Shown piece by piece: positions 1-5,210 of a stretch of DNA of 5,210 nucleotides. Each line of letters starts with the position of its first letter. Position 1 is the stretch's first letter. A program made the position numbers and the translations under genes. Source of the DNA: Ghiorsea sp. (GTDB lineage Bacteria; Pseudomonadota; Zetaproteobacteria; Mariprofundales; Mariprofundaceae); the NCBI GenBank assembly GCA_027019685.1, contig JALUWH010000324.1, positions 1-5,210 of the forward strand, written 5' to 3'. The notes beneath the pieces are model-generated. The model searched no databases and was not told the origin of the DNA. It saw nothing but the letters and a program-made list of their open reading frames with translations.

Positions 1-1153
1 GAGACACTGCCATCTCAAAACCTTCACGACGCATGTTTTCCAACAAAATACCAATATGCAATTCACCACGGCCAGAAATCTTATAAATATCAGCAGAATC
101 TGTTTCTTCAACACGCATGGCAACATTGGTACGAATTTCTTTATATAAACGATCACGAATTTGACGTGTGGTAATAAACTTACCTTCTTGACCAGCAAGC
201 GGTGATTTGTTTACATGCAATTCCATGCTCAATGTTGGTGCATCCACTGTCATCACAGGCAATGCTTTAGGGTTTTCTTTATCTGTAATGGTTTCACCAA
301 TATTGATATGCTCAATACCTGCAACCGCCACCAAATCACCAGCCATAGCCGATTCAACTTCAACACGTTCCAAACCTTTAAAACCAAGCAGTTTGGTCAC
401 TTTAAAGTTAGATTGCGTACCATCTGCATGAACCACGCCAACCTGTTGCCCTGATTTAATCGTACCATTGGCAATACGACCCACCACGATACGTCCGATA
501 TACTCATCCCAATCCAAAGTAGTTGCTAACATTTGCAATGTTGCTTCAGGGTCTCCTTTAGGCGGCTCAACATGCTCCATGATTGTTTCAAACAAACAGG
601 TCATATTGTCGGATTCTTCTGTATGATCCATCATAGCATAACCATTTTTTGCTGATGCAAACACTACAGGAAACTCTAATTGCTCATCACTTGCACCCAA
701 AGCTGCAAATAAATCAAATGTTTTATCAACAACCGTATCTGGGTCTGCGCCATCACGGTCAATTTTATTCACAACAACAATTGGCTTCAAACCAAGCGCC
801 AAAGCTTTACCCGTCACGAAACGTGTTTGTGGCATTGGCCCTTCGGCTGCATCTACCAATAAAACAACACCATCTACCATGTTTAATACACGTTCTACTT
901 CACCACCAAAGTCAGCATGGCCTGGTGTGTCAACGATGTTGATGTGTGTGCCGTTGTATGTAATTGCTGTATTTTTCGCTAGAATCGTAATGCCACGTTC
1001 TTTCTCAATATCATTGGAATCCATTACGCATGTTTCCAAATCTTCACGCATATCATCTAACGTGCCTGATTGCTTCAAAAGCTCATCAACCAATGTTGTT
1101 TTGCCATGGTCAACGTGGGCGATGATGGCGATATTTCTTAAATTACGGGACAT
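1..1153 (-). CDS. typA: Translational GTPase TypA/BipA, N-terminal 384 residues (partial)
   Basis: TypA/BipA is a ribosome-binding GTPase related to EF-G and LepA, implicated in 50S subunit assembly and in growth under cold and other stress. The visible protein has all the GTPase motifs: G1 AHVDHGKTT (residues 12-20), switch I ending in the RGIT motif (53-56), G3 DTPGH (75-79), G4 NKID (129-132) and G5 SAK (167-169). The family-specific stretch FGGEVERV (82-89) follows G3. A beta-barrel domain II follows from about residue 200, then an EF-G-like domain III containing SGRGELHI (360-367). Family members are about 600-615 residues, so roughly 220 C-terminal residues, including the TypA-specific C-terminal domain, lie beyond the left edge. 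The ATG at 1153-1151 is supported by a GAGG Shine-Dalgarno at 1165-1162, eight bases upstream. It lies downstream of trmL on the same strand. The identification rests on recalled similarity along the whole visible length, especially to the E. coli protein, and is secure. Confidence 0.97.
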   Translation of the reverse strand, partial: MSRNLRNIAIIAHVDHGKTTLVDELLKQSGTLDDMREDLETCVMDSNDIEKERGITILAKNTAITYNGTHINIVDTPGHADFGGEVERVLNMVDGVVLLVDAAEGPMPQTRFVTGKALALGLKPIVVVNKIDRDGADPDTVVDKTFDLFAALGASDEQLEFPVVFASAKNGYAMMDHTEESDNMTCLFETIMEHVEPPKGDPEATLQMLATTLDWDEYIGRIVVGRIANGTIKSGQQVGVVHADGTQSNFKVTKLLGFKGLERVEVESAMAGDLVAVAGIEHINIGETITDKENPKALPVMTVDAPTLSMELHVNKSPLAGQEGKFITTRQIRDRLYKEIRTNVAMRVEETDSADIYKISGRGELHIGILLENMRREGFEMAVS

Positions 1154-1267
1154 AGTCTTAACCTCAAATCTCTTTCAAAAACCTTCACAGCTTGCTGCAA
1201 AAGGCGGCGCATAGTAACAGGAAGTCAAACAATAGAAAGAAAACTGATTCCCAACCTTGGAATTATA

Positions 1268-1738
1268 TTAATTTAAGGCATCCAGCTGACGCAAAGCTTC
1301 ATACACCACAATGGAACAGGCATTAGATAAGTTGAGCGATCGAACAGGTGCATCGCCACGCATAGGAATGGTTACAGCATTGATTTCTTCTCGAATAGCT
1401 TGGGGTAGCCCGCGTGTTTCAGGGCCAAACACCAGCACATCATTAGGTTGAAAAGAGACATTCCAATAACTTTCATCTGTTTTGGTGGTTAAGCCAAACA
1501 TTCTTGGCTCATTTGATAAGTTTTCCTGCATCCAAACTTTAAGCGCACTCCAGTTATCATGCTGTTGCACATCCAAATGTTCCCAATAATCCAGCCCCGC
1601 CCTTCTCACCTGTTTTTCAGACAAATCAAAACCCAGTGGATGCACCAAGTGAAGTTGAGCACCAACACAAGCACAAAGCCTTGCAATATTACCCGTATTC
1701 GGCGGAATTTCTGGTTCAAACAAAACAACATGCAACAT
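1268..1738 (-). CDS. trmL: tRNA (cytidine(34)-2'-O)-methyltransferase TrmL (YibK family, SPOUT fold)
   Basis: The predicted cytoplasmic enzyme transfers a methyl group from S-adenosylmethionine to the 2'-OH of the wobble nucleotide (C34 or cmnm5U34) of certain leucine tRNAs. The product is complete at 156 residues, matching the 157 of E. coli TrmL. SPOUT/SpoU motifs are clear: motif 1 PPNTGNIARL (12-21), motif 2 FGPETRGLP (104-112), which forms part of the knotted cofactor site, and motif 3 RSLNLSNA (133-140) followed by VVYEALRQL (144-152). There is no N-terminal RNA-binding extension, as expected for the minimal YibK/TrmL type. The ATG at 1738 sits at the expected start (MLHVVLFEPEIPPNTGN), and the stop is TAA at 1270-1268. 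Its best Shine-Dalgarno is set unusually far upstream. typA follows 114 bases downstream on the same strand, so the two translation genes may share a transcript. Other SpoU paralogs (TrmH, RlmB, TrmJ) are longer, which favours TrmL; substrate specificity is inferred from family. Confidence 0.95.
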   Translation of the reverse strand: MLHVVLFEPEIPPNTGNIARLCACVGAQLHLVHPLGFDLSEKQVRRAGLDYWEHLDVQQHDNWSALKVWMQENLSNEPRMFGLTTKTDESYWNVSFQPNDVLVFGPETRGLPQAIREEINAVTIPMRGDAPVRSLNLSNACSIVVYEALRQLDALN

Positions 1739-1752
1739 AGCTTTTACACTAA

Positions 1753-1756
1753 CCTC
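1753..1756 (-). promoter_or_regulatory. Likely ribosome binding site of trmL, unusually far from the ATG
   Basis: The minus strand reads AAGAGGTT at 1758-1751, with the GAGG core at 1756-1753. That leaves 14 bases before the ATG at 1738, more than the usual 5-9. No closer purine-rich motif is seen, and no alternative in-frame start gives a better protein start. Initiation may be weaker than for typA, whose GAGG is at a normal eight-base distance. Confidence 0.45.
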
Positions 1757-1818
1757 TTGATAAAAAAAATATTTTCAAGCAAGGCTAACCTTCATTAAAA
1801 ACAAACACACCTTATTTC

Positions 1819-1849
1819 TTTACAAAAACGAATTATCCAACTATATATT
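1819..1849 (+). promoter_or_regulatory. Predicted sigma-70-type promoter of the large surface-protein gene
   Basis: A -35 element TTTACA (1819-1824, five of six matches to TTGACA) is followed after 17 bases by TATATA (1842-1847), or after 19 bases by TATATT (1844-1849, five of six matches to TATAAT). The surroundings are AT-rich. A start of transcription near 1855 would leave a leader of about 20 bases containing the Shine-Dalgarno at 1867-1870. Position, spacing and direction all fit the gene that starts at 1877. No operator palindrome was recognised. This is a prediction by eye. Confidence 0.5.
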
Positions 1850-1866
1850 AGGTCACAGTCTGCTTT

Positions 1867-1870
1867 GGAG
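1867..1870 (+). promoter_or_regulatory. Ribosome binding site deciding the start of the surface-protein gene
   Basis: GGAG lies six bases before the ATG at 1877. This start yields at once a lipoprotein signal peptide, with Arg2, a hydrophobic stretch and a lipobox ending in Cys15. The agreement between ribosome binding site and signal peptide makes it the preferred start. Confidence 0.75.
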
Positions 1871-1876
1871 TTGTTC

Positions 1877-1921
1877 ATGCGTATTTTAATTTTTATTTCA
1901 GCTTTATTTTTAGCATCTTGC
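1877..1921 (+). other. Lipoprotein (signal peptidase II) signal peptide with lipobox cysteine
   Basis: The first 15 codons give MRILIFISALFLASC. Arg2 is the positive n-region, Ile3-Leu12 is the hydrophobic core, and Leu-Ala-Ser-Cys is a canonical lipobox with Cys15 (1919-1921) as the lipidated residue. Residue +2 is Gly and +3 Val, not the inner-membrane-retention Asp, so in a Gram-negative cell the mature protein would be expected on the outer membrane. Whether it faces outward cannot be read from the sequence. The n-region is short, so a type I signal peptide remains a minor alternative. Confidence 0.85.
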
Positions 1922-4900
1922 GGCGTTGACTCAGCAAACAACACGACCACAGATGTTACTATATCACTAGGACAAAGTAATATTGCCACAGGTGCTATTG
2001 GCAAAGCTGGTGTTATTCCTGCAAACATTCAGTCTGTTTCGCTTATTGCAATCAATGCTACAGGGGCAACCATCGCAGGCCCTGTGCTTGCCAATCGACC
2101 TAACCTTACTTTGAAAATCAATGTGCCCAATGGTCATGCTATTCGCTTCCGAATCCTTGCTTTCAGTTTACCCAACGCTAAAGGTGATATACTTTACGAA
2201 ACATTATCAGCCCCAGTTGATTTAACGGGCAAACCTATTGTTGTACCAGTAAAAATGAACCTATCTATTAAAATTACAGCCAATAAGCGTAGCACCTTCC
2301 GTGGTGGGCTGGTCTACCTTACTGGTAGAGTCTCTGGAAACACTCCACATGCTTCTAACCCTCTTTTATGGACAACAACTGGCGGCATACTCGCAAACAC
2401 CGACCCTTATGGTGCAACCAACACTTGGACAGCACCCAACAACCCGGGGCAATATACAGTATTGGCTCATATTGACCCAGCAGCCAATCCAGACCAAGAT
2501 CCTAACACTAAAGGTTCAGTTCATATCAATGTAATTAATAGAACTCCCACTGTTGTGAGCTCAAATACAACTGGTTTATCTATCAATGCAGGCGCAACTT
2601 TGCCATCAAGCTTGATAGCAACTTTTGATGATGCTGACGGTGATATTTTAACTGTATTGACAACCAACAAGCCATCTTGGGTAAGCATTACAGACTCTGG
2701 AACCCTACCTTTGGATGTTTATGCCAGTTTTTCACCACCTATTTCAACACCAAAGGGTATATATACCTTTACCCTTGGTGTGAAAGACAACTTTGGTGGT
2801 ATAGCAACAGTCAATGTGGCTGTCACAGTCAACACTGTAACAACAACGGTAGCCCCTGTTGTCACTTCACCAACAAATGGCTCTACCATATCTGTGCCTT
2901 TTGGTAGTCACCTGGCAATTCCTGTTACAGCAACGGATGCGGATACACCTCAAGGTTCACTTACTCTTTCCAATATTTCTTCAACCACGGGTATATGGAC
3001 AACAACGGGGCTTAATATCGATTTTTATGCCAATGCAACCAACAACGGTGTACTTACTTTTGGTGTTAGTGACGGACAGAACATTTCTAGCCCTGTGAGT
3101 ATAAATATAAGCGTTACCGCTCCTGCTCCTGCTTTTGGCTTGGAAACACAAAGCTTTAGCTCACCATTGGAATATAGTTTTGGCAATGCCTCTACGGTGG
3201 GCGATTTTAATGGTGATGGCATTGATGATATAGCCATTGGCTCTAACCGCGCAACTGACCCTTATTCAAGTGGTGGCAACGTGTATATATTCTTTGGTGC
3301 TAACGGAAAATCTAGTTTAGACCCTACCACCGCAGATGTCACCATTCATTCTGACCAAGCTTTTTCTTACTTCGGCTCAGCCCTGGCTGCTGGCGATATT
3401 AACCGTGATGGTCGCTCAGATTTGGTTGTAGGCTCATACTTTCATGATTTTACCGACCCTTACTCAACAGCAACGAACCAAGGTGCGGCTTTTGTTTATA
3501 TGGGGGGCACATCGGCTTTTGCCTCAAGCGACGTGTATGCCGATGTTGTAGCATCAACAGTTTGGCATGGGCTAATATCCAGAAACAATGAACGCTTTGG
3601 TAATCAAATAGCCGTTGGCGACCTCAATGGCGACCAATATGCTGATATTATCATCTCATCACCTCTAACGAATAACTACAACGCTGCAGATGCATATAGT
3701 TTTGTTTATATTTTTGATGGATATACCACATCTCTAGGTGGTGCAAGCGGCTCCGCACCCACAAAAGCCTCACGCATTTATACAACAAGTAAGTCTAACC
3801 CGCCATCCAGCATTGCATACCTTGGTGACATCAACAATGATGCAAAAGGTGACTTTGCAATTGGATTGCCTCTTTCAAATAATGCGTATATTTATTTAGG
3901 TGGCAATGCTTTGGTTGCATCTGGCCCTGTTGTTAATACTTATAGCTCCATCATTACCAACCCTGTCACCAATAACTTCTTTGGTTCTTCTATTGCGGGT
4001 GTTGGTGATATCAACGGTGATGGTTTCATTGATATTGCGGTTGGCGCTTCAAACGACCCTTATGCTGGTTCGGCTAACTTTGTATCTGCAGGTGCGTTTT
4101 ATCTTTACAGTGGTCAAAATATTCTCTCTGGCGCTTTACCAACATCTTACTTTTATGGTGAGTTTCCTAATCAACAGCTTGGCTCGGTTCCACCTGCTGT
4201 AGGTGACTTCAATGGTGATGGATACACAGATATATCCATTGGCACTCCAGATTTTACAAACAATCGTGGTGCAATCTACCGTATATTGGGTCATGGTACA
4301 TTTCCAGTGGATATTTACACCAGTGTTGCATCACTTTACAGCAAAAAACAAACACAAGGTGCGCTGGGTAGCAGCATTGCCATGGCAGATATCAATCATG
4401 ATGGATATTCCGATGTGATTGCTGGGGCTACAGGCTTATCCCCATCCTATGCGCTTATCCAATTTGGTGCTTCCGATGCAAACAGCGACACAGATGGTGA
4501 TGGCTTAAGCTATTTGGGTGAAATTTATGCAGGTACTGACCCAACCAACCCAGATACCGATGGTGATGGTGTACCTGATGGTGTTGAATATTTTACATAC
4601 CTCACAAATCCATTAAATCCAGATACCGATGGCGATGGTTATAGTGATGGTTATGAAACAGCCCTTGTTGGCGGCAACCCGCTAGATAAAAACATCACCT
4701 TTGGTAAAACTGTCGTCACAGGAGCAGATTCCTTTATCACAACAGGTGCAAAATACTGTGGCGCAACATGGGATATGTATGGCTCACCTTACGAAGTCCA
4801 AGGAGCTTTAACCATTGATACACCTTGCTCACTGGCTATTGCCGCAGGTGTAACCGTAAAACTAACAGCACTCCTAACTGGGGGTGGTGGCGAAGGTTTT

Positions 4901-5210
4901 ACCCCTCTACCAAGGATAGATGTTAATGGTACGCTTGATACCTATGGCACAGCCTTAAAACCCGTAACCTTCACATCCATCAATGATGATGTGTATGGTA
5001 TTGTAGGTGGACATGATACGGGAGGCGATGGCGCGACCACAGGTACAGCAGGTGATTGGGCAGGCATTTTCTATAACTCTGGCTCTTCAGGGCATATGCA
5101 GGATACACATATTCGATATGCTTCTACTCCTTTGGCTATTGAAGGCGCTTCACCAAGCTTTACCAATCTATTGCTAACTGACTTCAGCACCCGAGCCATA
5201 GATATAACTG
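1877..5210 (+). CDS. Large modular surface lipoprotein: Ig-like domains, seven FG-GAP repeats, TSP3-like calcium repeats, beta-helix start (3' partial)
   Basis: One uninterrupted frame of 1111 codons leaves the window with no stop. The signal peptide has the lipobox LASC with Cys15; Gly16 rather than Asp suggests outer-membrane sorting. Residues about 20-136 are beta-rich and unassigned. Three beta-sandwich candidates follow: 137-221 (Ig-like, with WTTTGG and TWTAP), 223-319 (cadherin-like, DDADGD at 251-256) and 326-416 (ATDAD at 352-356). Residues 420-866 contain seven FG-GAP repeats, 867-939 three DxDGDG repeats, and from about 945 a beta-helix-like region begins (for example GDWAGI). Threonine, serine, asparagine and glycine dominate. 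The only cysteines are Cys15, Cys961 and Cys984, so one disulfide is possible. The gene stands alone, divergent from trmL, with its own promoter. By analogy with such modules it is probably a calcium-stabilised extracellular adhesin or structural protein, but no enzymatic motif or known named homolog was recognised. The C-terminal end and any further modules are unseen. Confidence 0.93.
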   Translation, partial: MRILIFISALFLASCGVDSANNTTTDVTISLGQSNIATGAIGKAGVIPANIQSVSLIAINATGATIAGPVLANRPNLTLKINVPNGHAIRFRILAFSLPNAKGDILYETLSAPVDLTGKPIVVPVKMNLSIKITANKRSTFRGGLVYLTGRVSGNTPHASNPLLWTTTGGILANTDPYGATNTWTAPNNPGQYTVLAHIDPAANPDQDPNTKGSVHINVINRTPTVVSSNTTGLSINAGATLPSSLIATFDDADGDILTVLTTNKPSWVSITDSGTLPLDVYASFSPPISTPKGIYTFTLGVKDNFGGIATVNVAVTVNTVTTTVAPVVTSPTNGSTISVPFGSHLAIPVTATDADTPQGSLTLSNISSTTGIWTTTGLNIDFYANATNNGVLTFGVSDGQNISSPVSINISVTAPAPAFGLETQSFSSPLEYSFGNASTVGDFNGDGIDDIAIGSNRATDPYSSGGNVYIFFGANGKSSLDPTTADVTIHSDQAFSYFGSALAAGDINRDGRSDLVVGSYFHDFTDPYSTATNQGAAFVYMGGTSAFASSDVYADVVASTVWHGLISRNNERFGNQIAVGDLNGDQYADIIISSPLTNNYNAADAYSFVYIFDGYTTSLGGASGSAPTKASRIYTTSKSNPPSSIAYLGDINNDAKGDFAIGLPLSNNAYIYLGGNALVASGPVVNTYSSIITNPVTNNFFGSSIAGVGDINGDGFIDIAVGASNDPYAGSANFVSAGAFYLYSGQNILSGALPTSYFYGEFPNQQLGSVPPAVGDFNGDGYTDISIGTPDFTNNRGAIYRILGHGTFPVDIYTSVASLYSKKQTQGALGSSIAMADINHDGYSDVIAGATGLSPSYALIQFGASDANSDTDGDGLSYLGEIYAGTDPTNPDTDGDGVPDGVEYFTYLTNPLNPDTDGDGYSDGYETALVGGNPLDKNITFGKTVVTGADSFITTGAKYCGATWDMYGSPYEVQGALTIDTPCSLAIAAGVTVKLTALLTGGGGEGFTPLPRIDVNGTLDTYGTALKPVTFTSINDDVYGIVGGHDTGGDGATTGTAGDWAGIFYNSGSSGHMQDTHIRYASTPLAIEGASPSFTNLLLTDFSTRAIDIT
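2285..3124 (+). other. Three tandem Ig/cadherin-like beta-sandwich domain candidates
   Basis: Protein residues 137-416 divide into three units of about 85-100 residues. Unit 1 (2285-2539) shows an Ig-like pattern with alternating hydrophobics, Trp in LLWTTTGG, and a GQYTVLAHID strand near the end. Unit 2 (2543-2833) has an acidic DDADGD loop (residues 251-256), then GIYTFTLGVKDNFGG and alternating Val strands, typical of cadherin-like or He_PIG/PKD-like bacterial domains. Unit 3 (2852-3124) has ATDADTPQGSLTLS (352-365) and ends in SINISVTAP. These modules usually act as spacers or binding units on bacterial surface proteins. Family assignment of each unit is inferred from pattern only, and the exact borders are approximate. 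Confidence 0.6.
3134..4474 (+). repeat. Seven FG-GAP repeats forming a predicted integrin-alpha-like beta-propeller
   Basis: Protein residues 420-866 carry seven copies of a calcium-loop motif of the form D-[FIL]-N-x-D-x-x-x-D followed by a hydrophobic strand. They start at residues Asp443, 507, 582, 651, 711, 777 and 838 (bases 3203, 3395, 3620, 3827, 4007, 4205 and 4388), so spacings are 64, 75, 69, 60, 66 and 61 residues. Most are preceded by an FG or LG dipeptide (SFGNAS, YFGSAL, RFGNQI, FFGSSI, ALGSSI). Most are followed by an aromatic strand ending in Gly (VYIFFG, FVYMGG, VYIFDG, AYIYLGG, FYLYSG, IYRILG), as expected for FG-GAP blades. Seven blades is the number found in integrin alpha-subunit propellers. 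Repeats are diverged at the DNA level, so this is an old protein repeat rather than recent duplication. Confidence 0.88.
4475..4693 (+). repeat. Three thrombospondin type-3-like calcium-binding repeats
   Basis: Residues 867-939 contain SDTDGDG (870-876), PDTDGDG (892-898) and PDTDGDG (915-921), each followed by a short hydrophobic/acidic segment ending in Glu (LGE, GVE, GYE) and by an NP turn (TNP, LNP, GNP). Units are about 22-23 residues apart. At the DNA level the second and third copies share a nearly identical 20-base core (starting at 4550 and 4619, one mismatch). Motifs of this type bind calcium in an extended, rigid rod. Here they link the propeller to the C-terminal beta-helix-like region. 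Confidence 0.85.
4694..5210 (+). other. Start of a probable right-handed parallel beta-helix region (partial)
   Basis: Residues 940-1111 show short alternating-hydrophobic strands separated by glycine and asparagine turns: GALTIDTPCSLAIAAGVTVKL, then DVNGTLDTYGTALKPVTFTS, then GDWAGIFYNSG, then DTHIRYAS and PLAIEGASPSF. This 'value of a marker, no-cost layer, GDW-x-GI strand' order recurs in secreted bacterial proteins with beta-helix (pectate-lyase-like) folds. No catalytic signature is seen. Cys961 and Cys984 flank its first strands and could form a disulfide that caps the helix. The region continues beyond the window, so its size and any enzyme activity cannot be judged. Confidence 0.55.

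Noticed and set aside
207..1214. Plus-strand open frames opposite typA (for example 207-431, 649-942, 879-1214)
   Set aside because: They lie antisense to a strongly conserved gene, their products resemble no family, and they have no convincing ribosome binding sites. They are shadows of typA.
1247..1263. Small inverted repeat ATTCC/GGAAT (five base pairs, seven-base loop) between trmL and typA, considered as a terminator
   Set aside because: The stem is short and AT-containing, and no proper U-run follows on the minus strand. It does not support a terminator, so co-transcription stays possible.
1779..1790. Inverted repeat AAGG-CTAA-CCTT upstream of trmL, considered as an operator
   Set aside because: Four-base arms are expected by chance in this much sequence, and no second copy or known operator consensus is seen.
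1795..2028. Minus-strand open frame of 77 codons overlapping the start of the surface-protein gene
   Set aside because: It is antisense to the signal peptide and N-terminus of a well-supported gene and covers its promoter. The product has no recognisable features.
2301..4418. Several short plus- and minus-strand open frames inside the surface-protein gene
   Set aside because: The long frame starting at 1877 is continuous through all of them and explains the region with clear repeats. The low-complexity, Thr/Asn-rich coding sequence produces alternate-frame shadows.
3134..4474. The repeat array considered as tandem DNA repeats or a mobile element
   Set aside because: Periodicity is at protein level only (60-75 residues, diverged codons), without direct repeats or inverted ends. 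It fits FG-GAP blades.

Overview
The window holds three genes. Two are housekeeping genes on the minus strand: the N-terminal part of the ribosome-associated GTPase TypA/BipA (bases 1-1153, cut by the window start) and a complete tRNA 2'-O-methyltransferase of the TrmL/YibK family (1268-1738). Divergent from them, one very long plus-strand gene begins at 1877 and runs off the right edge without a stop codon. It encodes at least 1111 residues of a modular, secreted, probably lipid-anchored surface protein.

The TypA and TrmL sequences look proteobacterial, and the lipobox signal plus the large extracellular-type protein fit a Gram-negative, outer-membrane-bearing bacterium. Base composition is moderately AT-rich. 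A more precise placement (for example Zetaproteobacteria or another lineage of environmental, possibly aquatic, bacteria) would be a guess. No tRNA, rRNA, CRISPR array, insertion sequence or phage gene is visible.

Layout: 1-1153 typA (minus, partial); 1154-1267 a spacer with no convincing terminator; 1268-1738 trmL (minus); 1739-1876 a divergent intergenic region with a good sigma-70-like promoter for the plus-strand gene; 1877-5210 the large surface protein. Its domains in order are a lipoprotein signal peptide (1-14, Cys15), an unassigned beta-rich N-terminal region (about 20-136), three Ig/cadherin-like beta-sandwich candidates (about 137-221, 223-319, 326-416), seven FG-GAP repeats that should form one integrin-alpha-like beta-propeller (about 420-866), three thrombospondin type-3-like DxDGDG calcium motifs (867-939), and the beginning of a probable right-handed beta-helix region (about 945 to the edge).

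typA and trmL both act in translation and may be co-transcribed (trmL first, 114-base spacer). The surface protein is transcribed away from them and has no evident functional tie to them. It is the interesting part of the window: a calcium-rich, multi-module extracellular protein whose ligand and role are unknown, with adhesion or surface structure as the most natural hypothesis.
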